Assembly: GCA_008012115.1 (NCBI GenBank)
Contig: SSEB01000004.1
Span: 171,855-235,854, forward strand
DNA: 64,000 bases
From: Nevskiaceae bacterium
GTDB taxonomy: Bacteria; Pseudomonadota; Gammaproteobacteria; Nevskiales; Nevskiaceae
Direction: 5' to 3'
The translations under genes were made by a program, and so were the position numbers. Below are positions 55,707 through 64,000 of the stretch, piece after piece (position 1 is the stretch's first letter; the number at the start of each line of letters is the position of its first letter). The notes under the pieces were generated by a model. That model was not told the origin of the DNA. It made no database searches and worked only from the letters and a program-made list of their open reading frames with translations.

Positions 55707-56549
55707 TCAGCGACGCTTGGCCTGCGCCTTGACCGCGCGCGTCACCAGTTGCTGATAGGTGGTCGGCAGCAGTCGCTGCATCAGGTCGGCGGCGCGGGCA
55801 TCGCTGCCGATCAGCACGCGGCGCGCATCGCGCCTGACGCCGGCGAGGATGGTGCGCGCCGCTTCCTGCGCCGTGGTGCGGAACATCTTCTCGAAATCCG
55901 CCTTGCCCTTTTCGGGATCGGCGCCGGTGATGTCGCGCACGCTGGCGTTGGTGCGGGCCGACTTGGCGATGTTGGTCTTGATGCCGCCCGGATGCACGCA
56001 GGTGCAGCTCACGCCGGCGCCGGCGATGTCCAGTTCCTGGCGCAGCGATTCGGTGAAGCCGCGCACCGCAAACTTGGTGGCGTTGTAGGCGCTCTGGCTG
56101 GGCTGCGAGAACAGGCCGAATATGCTGGAGATGTTGACGATATGGCCGTCGCCGCTGGCCTTGAGATGCGGCAGGAATTCCTTGGTGCCGTAGACCACGC
56201 CCCAGAAATTGATGCCCATGATCCACTCGTACTCCTCGTAGCTCAGGCCTTCGACAGTGCCGGCCACGGCAACGCCGGCATTGTTGAACACGAGATTGAC
56301 CTTGCCGTGTTCGGCCACGGTCTGCTCCGCCCAGGTGCTGACCTGCTCGAGCTTGGACACGTCCACCTTCGCCGTCGTCACCTTCACGCCCTTGTCCGCC
56401 AGCAGCCTGGCAGTCTCCGCCAGGCCGGTTTCGTTGACGTCGCTGAGCGACAGCGCACAACCCTGCGCGGCCAGTTCCAGCGCCAGCGCGCGGCCGATGC
56501 CGGAACCCGCGCCGGTGATGGCGGCGACCTTGTTGGCAAATGACTTCAT
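55707..56549 (-). CDS. Short-chain dehydrogenase/reductase
   Basis: 280 residues. NAD(P)-binding TGAGSGIGRALALELA, NNAGVAV, Ser in VNISSIFGLFS and catalytic YNATK (Tyr and Lys). A C-terminal extension RRLLPTTYQQLVTRAVKAQAK typical of membrane-near SDRs. ATG 56549 is preferred over GTG 56555 because GGGAG lies 8 bp before the ATG. It is 10 bp from the OYE gene. It probably oxidises the alcohol that gives the BVMO its ketone substrate. Confidence 0.9.
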   Translation of the reverse strand: MKSFANKVAAITGAGSGIGRALALELAAQGCALSLSDVNETGLAETARLLADKGVKVTTAKVDVSKLEQVSTWAEQTVAEHGKVNLVFNNAGVAVAGTVEGLSYEEYEWIMGINFWGVVYGTKEFLPHLKASGDGHIVNISSIFGLFSQPSQSAYNATKFAVRGFTESLRQELDIAGAGVSCTCVHPGGIKTNIAKSARTNASVRDITGADPEKGKADFEKMFRTTAQEAARTILAGVRRDARRVLIGSDARAADLMQRLLPTTYQQLVTRAVKAQAKRR

Positions 56550-56618
56550 GTTCACTTCTCCCTTGTTAACGAAAGCCGGCGGTGCCTCGGCGCCGCCGGA
56601 CCGTTGTAATGACTGCGA

Positions 56619-58157
56619 TTACTTCGCCGCCGCGTACGTCGGCGCAGCCTGCGCCGCAGGCTGCTTGCGGCTGTCCAGGCGGTAGGCCTGCGCGTCGAAG
56701 GACTTCAGTTCACGGCGGAACTGCCAGGTAAAGCCCGGCCACAGCGTCACGTTCTTGCCGCTCTTCGGATCGATGTACCAGCTCTTGCAGCCGCCGACGT
56801 TCCACACCGCGTGGCCCAGCTTTGCCTGCAGGCCGCGATTGTAGTCGGCCTGCGCCTGCGGCTGGACCTCGACCGACGCCAGCGACTGGCGCTGCATGGT
56901 CTTGAGGGCATCCATGATGTAGGCAATCTGCGACTCGATCATGTAGACCATGGAGCTGTGACCGAGGCCGACGTTGGGGCCGACGATCAGGAACAGGTTG
57001 GGGAAGCCGGTGACCGTGGTGCCCTTGTAGGCCTCGGCGCCGTTCTTCCAGGCGTCCATGATGTCGACGCCGTCGCGGCCGTGGATCATGCCGGCCGGCA
57101 GCGGATCGACCGCGTGGAAGCCGGTGCCGAATATGATCGCGTCGACCTCGCGCTCGACGCCGTCGCTGGTGATCACGCCCTTGGCGGTGATCTCGCGGAT
57201 GCCGGTGGTGATGACATCGACGTTGGGCTGCGCCAGTGCCGGGTAGTAGTCGTCCGAAATCAGCACGCGCTTGCAGCCGATGGTGTAGTCCGGCGTGACT
57301 TTCTTGCGCAGCTCCGGGTCCCGGATCTGCTTGCGGATGTGCGAGCGCGCGACGCGCGCCACCAGTTTCATCAGGCGCGGGTTGATCGCAAATCCCAGCA
57401 CGCGTGACTCCAGCATCCAGTAGATCGAATTGCGGAACGCCGCCTGCGCCGCCGGGAAGCGCTTGAACAGGAAGCGCTCGGCGTCGCTGATCGGGCGATC
57501 CGGCTTGGGCATGATCCAGGGCGGCGTGCGCTGGTAGAGATCGATATGCGCCGCCTTTTTCTGGATCTGCGGCACGAACTGGATCGCCGAGGCGCCGGTG
57601 CCGATGACGGCGATGCGCTTGCCGGCCAGATCGTAGCCGTGATCCCAGTCCTGCGAGTGGAAGCGCTTGCCCTGGAAGCGCTCGATGCCCGGGATGTCCG
57701 GATACGCCGCGCGGCTCAGGCCGCCCATGCCGGAGACCAGCACCTGCGCGCTGATCGTGCCGCTGGTGGTGCGCACGCGCCACAGGCTCGCGGCCTCGTC
57801 CCACTCCGCGCCGGTGACTTCCGAGTTGAAGCGGATGAAGGGCCGCAGGCCGTGCTTGTCGGTGACCTTGCGCAGATAGGCCCAGATTTCCGGCTGCGGC
57901 GCGAACATGCGCGACCACTCCGGGTTGGGCTCGAAGGAAAACGAGTACAGATGCGACTGCACGTCGCAGGCGCAGCCCGGGTAGTGGTTGTCGCGCCAGG
58001 TGCCGCCGACATCGCCAGCCTTCTCCAGCACCACGAAATCGGTCTCGCCGGCCTGCTTGAGCTGGATCGCCATGCCCAGGCCCGCGAAGCCGGTACCAAC
58101 GATGGCCACGCGCACCTGCGACGGACGGGACGGGGTCTGCACGGAATTCTTCGCCAT
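56619..58157 (-). CDS. Flavin-containing Baeyer-Villiger-type monooxygenase
   Basis: 512 residues. FAD motif VAIVGTGFAGLGMAIQL; the BVMO signature FQGKRFHSQDW matches FxGxxxHxxxW exactly; the NADPH motif is RIAVIGTGASAIQFVPQI. It inserts oxygen next to a ketone to give an ester or lactone. ATG 58157 follows GAGGAG; earlier in-frame start at 58196 overlaps the operator. First gene of the operon BVMO-SDR-OYE, likely controlled by the divergent TetR. Neighbours suggest use of alicyclic or steroid-like ketones; this is inference. Confidence 0.91.
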   Translation of the reverse strand: MAKNSVQTPSRPSQVRVAIVGTGFAGLGMAIQLKQAGETDFVVLEKAGDVGGTWRDNHYPGCACDVQSHLYSFSFEPNPEWSRMFAPQPEIWAYLRKVTDKHGLRPFIRFNSEVTGAEWDEAASLWRVRTTSGTISAQVLVSGMGGLSRAAYPDIPGIERFQGKRFHSQDWDHGYDLAGKRIAVIGTGASAIQFVPQIQKKAAHIDLYQRTPPWIMPKPDRPISDAERFLFKRFPAAQAAFRNSIYWMLESRVLGFAINPRLMKLVARVARSHIRKQIRDPELRKKVTPDYTIGCKRVLISDDYYPALAQPNVDVITTGIREITAKGVITSDGVEREVDAIIFGTGFHAVDPLPAGMIHGRDGVDIMDAWKNGAEAYKGTTVTGFPNLFLIVGPNVGLGHSSMVYMIESQIAYIMDALKTMQRQSLASVEVQPQAQADYNRGLQAKLGHAVWNVGGCKSWYIDPKSGKNVTLWPGFTWQFRRELKSFDAQAYRLDSRKQPAAQAAPTYAAAK

Positions 58158-58206
58158 GAAACGCTGCTCCTCGACGGTGAATGCCGCGGCCACCAACGCC
58201 CGCGGC

Positions 58207-58244
58207 GTATACGAATGTATACTTAATGGTATACAGACGTATAC
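58207..58244. promoter_or_regulatory. Double operator of four GTATAC half-sites
   Basis: GTATAC occurs at 58207, 58217, 58229 and 58239. Spacings are 10, 12 and 10 bp, so two pairs (GTATACgaatGTATAC and GTATACagacGTATAC) lie in one 38-bp stretch in the gap between the TetR gene and the BVMO operon. This is a convincing binding site for two TetR dimers. Confidence 0.85.
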
Positions 58245-58274
58245 TTTGCTGTCAAGCGCAGTTAAAATCCCCCG

Positions 58275-58943
58275 ATGACATCGCGCAATGACCGCGGCGA
58301 CACCAAGACGGCGCCCTCCGGCCGGCAGAAGCTGCTGTGCGCCGCCCTCAAGCTGGCCGCGCGATCACGCAGCCTGCAGGCCCTGGGGGTGCGCGAACTC
58401 GGCCGCGAGGCCGGCCTCAACCCCAACACCTTCTACCGGCATTTCACCGATCTCGACGATCTGTCGATGGCGGTGATCGAAGAACTGAGCCGCGACCTGC
58501 GGCAGCCGCTGCAGGCCCTGCGGCGCAGCATCGTCAGCCGCGAGGAGAACGTGGTACGCACGGTGGAGCTGGTCTTCGACTTCGCCAAGCGCAATCCCGA
58601 CGCGATGCTGGTCGGCGTGCGCGAGCTGTACGGTGCCTCACCGAAGGTTCGCGAGGCGCTGCGCGAGATGATCCGCGCCGTGGCCGGCGATCTTGCCGAC
58701 GACATGCACGTCATGCAGATGACGCCGGGCCTCGACGACCGCACCATGCGCGAGCTGGCCGAGGTGGTGGTGGTCCAGGTGTTTCACTCCACGCTGGATT
58801 ACCTCGAGCATCCGCAGAGACGCGATGACATCCTGCGTCAGGTGGTGCAGTTCATCAACGCGCTCTTCGTCGGCGCCATCGCGCTGCGAACCAACGCGCC
58901 GGTGGCGAAGAACCTGGTTTCGCAGGCGCTGAAAAAACCCTGA
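58275..58943 (+). CDS. TetR-family regulator of the BVMO operon
   Basis: 222 residues. HTH: LQALGVRELGREAGLNPNTF and YRHFTDLDDL at about residues 34-65, with basic N-terminus. C-terminal helical ligand domain. It starts 31 bp from the four GTATAC sites and is divergent from the operon, so repression relieved by a ketone or acyl-CoA-type ligand is likely. Similar HTH and ligand domains occur in fatty-acid regulators such as FabR. Confidence 0.9.
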   Translation: MTSRNDRGDTKTAPSGRQKLLCAALKLAARSRSLQALGVRELGREAGLNPNTFYRHFTDLDDLSMAVIEELSRDLRQPLQALRRSIVSREENVVRTVELVFDFAKRNPDAMLVGVRELYGASPKVREALREMIRAVAGDLADDMHVMQMTPGLDDRTMRELAEVVVVQVFHSTLDYLEHPQRRDDILRQVVQFINALFVGAIALRTNAPVAKNLVSQALKKP

Positions 58944-58960
58944 ATGGCGCCGCCGCGCGC

Positions 58961-59401
58961 TCAGGCGTCCGGCGACTGGACCGCGAGGCGCGCCAGCAGG
59001 GCCCGCTTGCCCGTCTTGCGCAGCTTGGCGATTTCGGCGACCTGCTCATCGTTGGGCGCCGTCTTCTTGGCTTCCCAGTTGTAGATAGTCTGGCCGCTGA
59101 CGCCGATCAGGCGCCCGAAATCCTCCGCACTCAATGCCAGGCGGTTGCGTAGCGACTTGAGTCCCTTGGCGGAAAAGCGGTTCCGGGTGCCGGTCTCGAC
59201 GACCGCTTCGCTCCGGCCTGACGCCATTGCCTTGCGCAACAGTCCCAGCTCCTTCTCGAGCGCCGCGATCTGCCGCCGTTGTGCGGCGATCCTCTCCCGG
59301 TGTGCGCCCGTGGCCGCCTGCAACTTGTGGACTTCCTGGCGGACGACGCGCTTGGCGAGGCGCGTCATTTCGTCGCGAAGCAGTACGGAGATGGATGGCA
59401 T
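58961..59401 (-). CDS. Coiled-coil protein with C-terminal XRE-type helix-turn-helix
   Basis: 146 residues. Residues 20-55 are heptad-like and charged (LQAATGAHRERIAAQRRQIAALEKELGLL split here), which suggests a coiled coil. Residues about 80-115 are an HTH: LRNRLALSAEDFGRLIGVSG then QTIYNWEAKKTAPNDEQV. Predicted DNA-binding protein. The target is unknown. It is convergent with the TetR gene and lies downstream of the tRNA pair on the same strand. Confidence 0.8.
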   Translation of the reverse strand: MPSISVLLRDEMTRLAKRVVRQEVHKLQAATGAHRERIAAQRRQIAALEKELGLLRKAMASGRSEAVVETGTRNRFSAKGLKSLRNRLALSAEDFGRLIGVSGQTIYNWEAKKTAPNDEQVAEIAKLRKTGKRALLARLAVQSPDA

Positions 59402-59546
59402 TGGCCGTCCGTGGAGAGTGGGAGTGCCCGTGATTTTACTGTGTGCGGCCGCCTTTGGGGGCCGTCACAAGACAATGATCGTACCGGCGAGGTGCCATGA
59501 CTGGCGGAGAGCCATGCAGTACGGATTTGGCGCAACGGCTTAAAAA

Positions 59547-59623
59547 TGGTGCGCTCGGAGAGATTCGAACTCCCGACCCCTTAGTTCGTAGCCAAGTGCT
59601 CTATCCAGCTGAGCTACGAGCGC
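59547..59623 (-). tRNA. tRNA-Arg (anticodon ACG)
   Basis: Acceptor GCGCTCG pairs with CGAGCGC; discriminator A and CCA are encoded. Anticodon arm CTTGG-CTACGAA-CTAAG gives ACG. 77 nt. Confidence 0.96.
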
Positions 59624-59641
59624 ACATTCTTAAACCGAAAC

Positions 59642-59734
59642 TGGCGGAGAGTGAGGGATTCGAACCCTCGATAAGCTTTTAAGGCCTATACGCCCTTAGC
59701 AGGGGCGCGCCTTCGTCCACTCGGCCAACTCTCC
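59642..59734 (-). tRNA. tRNA-Ser (anticodon GCT)
   Basis: Class II tRNA, 93 nt. Acceptor GGAGAGT/ACTCTCC, discriminator G, CCA encoded, anticodon arm CGCCC-CTGCTAA-GGGCG gives GCT, long variable arm. It is upstream of tRNA-Arg, and the pair follows csrA as in many gammaproteobacteria. Confidence 0.96.
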
Positions 59735-59850
59735 GGGACTGTCGACCGAGCTAGGCCCGGCTCACTCTCCCGCTGCAGCAGGGCTGCCGCAGCAAGGGGC
59801 GCAATTCTAACGACCTGAATGGAGAAGGTAAAGAAATACTTGCGGACGAC

Positions 59851-60045
59851 TCAGTGGGCGCCGGGAAGAGCCGGAGCCTCGTGCTCGCGCCGGATGCGCT
59901 CGACGATTTCCTCACGATGGACCGTCACGTCGCGCGGCGCCTTCACGCCAAGCCGCACCTGTCCACCCTTAACGCCCAGAACGGTGATCTCGATATTGTC
60001 GCCAATCACCACCGTCTCACCGACACGCCTTGTCAGAATCAGCAT
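59851..60045 (-). CDS. csrA: Carbon storage regulator CsrA/RsmA
   Basis: 64 residues. [24 protein letters not shown] is the RNA-binding start (quoted in parts: [24 protein letters not shown]); [18 protein letters not shown] follows. Global post-transcriptional regulator that binds GGA motifs near ribosome sites. AAGGAG precedes ATG 60045. The order lysC-csrA-tRNA-Ser-tRNA-Arg is conserved in gammaproteobacteria. Confidence 0.97.
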   Translation of the reverse strand: MLILTRRVGETVVIGDNIEITVLGVKGGQVRLGVKAPRDVTVHREEIVERIRREHEAPALPGAH

Positions 60046-60106
60046 GGCACGCTCCTTATGACTGCGAGACCAGTGTGCTCGGCAACTTTTCGTCCGCCCA
60101 TTCTCT

Positions 60107-60126
60107 ACAGCGCACTATTGCGCTGT
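60107..60126 (-). other. Stem-loop in the lysC-csrA gap
   Basis: ACAGCGCA-ctat-TGCGCTGT, arms exact, between the lysC stop (60147) and csrA start (60045). No T run follows, so it may separate csrA control from lysC read-through or stabilise the lysC 3' end. Confidence 0.5.
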
Positions 60127-60146
60127 GCACGGCTTTGCGCTAGGGC

Positions 60147-61376
60147 TCAGGCCGCCTTGGCACCCTCTTCCAGGCCGAAGGCCTTGTGCAGGGTCCGCAC
60201 GGCGAGTTCCAAGTAGTTCTCGTCGATCACCACCGAAATCTTGATCTCGGAGGTGGAGATCATGCGGATGTTGATGCCCACCGCCGCCAGCGCCTTGAAC
60301 ATCTTGCTGGCGATGCCGGCGTGCGAGCGCATGCCGACGCCGACCAGCGACACCTTGACGATGTCGCTGGCCGCGCGCACGCCCTTGGCGCCCAGTTCCC
60401 TGGCGACGCGGGCCGCGATGTCCTGCGCCTTGTCGACGTCATTGCGGTGCACAGTGAAGGTGAAGTCGGTGGTGCCGTCGGCGCCGACGTTCTGCACGAT
60501 CATGTCCACTTCGATGTTGGCGTCGCCCACCGGGCCGAGGATCGATGCGGCGATGCCCGGACGGTCCGGCACGCCGGCCACCGTGAGCTGGGCCTCGTCC
60601 TTGGCGAAGGCGATGCCGGAGATGAGTGCGTCTTCCATGTTGGTTTCCTCAAGCGTGATGAGCGTGCCGGGGCCATCGACAAAGGTCGAGAGCACGCGCA
60701 GCGGCACCTTGTATTTGCCGGCGAATTCCACCGAGCGGATCTGCAGCACCTTGGAGCCGAGGCTGGCCAGTTCCAGCATTTCCTCGAAGGTGATCTTGTC
60801 AAGGCGGCGGGCCTTGGGCTCGACGCGCGGATCGGTGGTGTAGACACCGTCCACGTCCGTGTAGATCTGGCACTCGTCGGCCTTCAGCGCCGCGGCCAGC
60901 GCCACGCCGGTGGTGTCGGAGCCGCCGCGACCGAGCGTGGCGGTGCTGCCGTCCGGCGCAATGCCCTGGAAGCCGGCGACCACCGGCACGATGCCGGCCT
61001 TGCAGTCGGCCAGCAGCTTGTCGGCGTCGATGGACTGGATGCGCGCCTTCATGAAGGCGTCGTCGGTGCGGATCGCGACCTGCGGGCCGGTGTAGGAGCG
61101 CGCCTTGAGCCCGATCTTCTCCAGTGCCAGCGCCAGCAGGCCGATGGTGACCTGCTCGCCGGTGGAGGCGATCTGGTCGTACTCGCGCTCGTTGCCGCGC
61201 GGATTGATGCTCTTGGCCAGCTTCAGCAGGCGGTCGGTTTCGCCGGACATCGCCGACACCACCACCACCACCTGGTGTCCCTGCTTCACGAAGGACGCCA
61301 CCTTGTTGCAGACGTGCTCGATGCGCTCGATCGAGCCCATCGAGGTGCCGCCGTATTTCTGAACAATCAGTGCCAT
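60147..61376 (-). CDS. lysC: Aspartokinase
   Basis: 409 residues. First step from aspartate to lysine, threonine and methionine. Kinase motif VQKYGGTSMGSIERI; FQGIAPDGSTATLGRGGSD binds ATP; two C-terminal ACT domains (TVAGVPDRPGIAASILGPVG, VSLVGVGMRSHAGIASKMF) are the usual allosteric sites. Length fits a stand-alone kinase without homoserine dehydrogenase. 26 bp separate it from alaS. Confidence 0.96.
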   Translation of the reverse strand: MALIVQKYGGTSMGSIERIEHVCNKVASFVKQGHQVVVVVSAMSGETDRLLKLAKSINPRGNEREYDQIASTGEQVTIGLLALALEKIGLKARSYTGPQVAIRTDDAFMKARIQSIDADKLLADCKAGIVPVVAGFQGIAPDGSTATLGRGGSDTTGVALAAALKADECQIYTDVDGVYTTDPRVEPKARRLDKITFEEMLELASLGSKVLQIRSVEFAGKYKVPLRVLSTFVDGPGTLITLEETNMEDALISGIAFAKDEAQLTVAGVPDRPGIAASILGPVGDANIEVDMIVQNVGADGTTDFTFTVHRNDVDKAQDIAARVARELGAKGVRAASDIVKVSLVGVGMRSHAGIASKMFKALAAVGINIRMISTSEIKISVVIDENYLELAVRTLHKAFGLEEGAKAA

Positions 61377-61402
61377 GAGGTTCTACTGGTTGATGCTGCG
61401 TA

Positions 61403-64000
<2,598 letters not shown>

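Overview
The window is a contiguous stretch of a high-GC gammaproteobacterial chromosome. The evidence for this is the order alaS-lysC-csrA-tRNA-Ser(GCT)-tRNA-Arg(ACG) at the right end, plus xerD, zapE, fpr, fdxA, a large NAD-glutamate dehydrogenase, queA/tgt, AddAB-type recombination genes and KPN_02809-type metallopeptidase. Several traits suggest a hydrocarbon- or steroid-using lineage such as Nevskiales/Solimonadaceae: a DUF1302 outer-membrane protein with a LolA-like protein, an arabinose-binding-type AraC regulator, a Baeyer-Villiger monooxygenase/SDR/old-yellow-enzyme operon, GMC oxidoreductase, and acyl-CoA metabolism genes. That placement is inference from gene content; no alignment was run.

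Layout. 0-5.7 kb: acyl-CoA dehydrogenase, DedA protein, glutathione peroxidase, and a lipoprotein that looks like a phosphodiesterase fused to a nitrilase-like domain. 5.7-12.8 kb: a seven-gene leftward envelope operon (DUF4282, DUF1302, two paralogous anchored beta-rich proteins, Abi-alpha-like, DUF445, LolA-like) divergent from an AraC regulator. 14.1-17.4 kb: TetR with a perfect operator, HD hydrolase, Tat-exported amine oxidase, membrane protein. 17.6-20.7 kb: probable copper-handling operon (DUF2946, YcnI-like, TonB receptor). 20.7-24.9 kb: crotonase, GMC oxidoreductase, a crotonase gene remnant, secreted protein, metallopeptidase. 25-29.8 kb: queuosine genes with ybjQ between them, tRNA-Leu, porin-like protein, Nudix, ferredoxin. 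29.9-35.9 kb: addB/addA. 36-43.4 kb: a divergent DsbC-like pair, xerD, acyltransferase, FAD oxidase, zapE with a tandemly repeated 3' end, fpr. 44-52.4 kb: a large BNR-repeat exoprotein with a GlyGly-CTERM tail and the NAD-glutamate dehydrogenase. 52.7-58.9 kb: a fucosidase and a TetR-controlled BVMO/SDR/OYE operon. 59-64 kb: XRE-like gene, two tRNAs, csrA, lysC, and alaS cut by the window end.

The most striking signal is not a gene. Seven intergenic sites share one precise layout: an 11-bp inverted repeat GCCACCCGCTC, 23 variable bases, a 46-bp AT-rich core running GTTAT...ATAAC, 23 variable bases, and the inverted repeat GAGCGGGTGGC. Total length is 114 bp in six copies and 113 in one. They occur about every 9 kb in co-directional, convergent and divergent gaps and never inside a gene. 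Fixed spacing around non-conserved spacers suggests a structured protein-binding site or a very old mobile repeat. I know of no described family with this architecture. A second oddity is a 133-bp tandem repeat carrying the 3' end of zapE, whose third copy stops where one of these elements begins.
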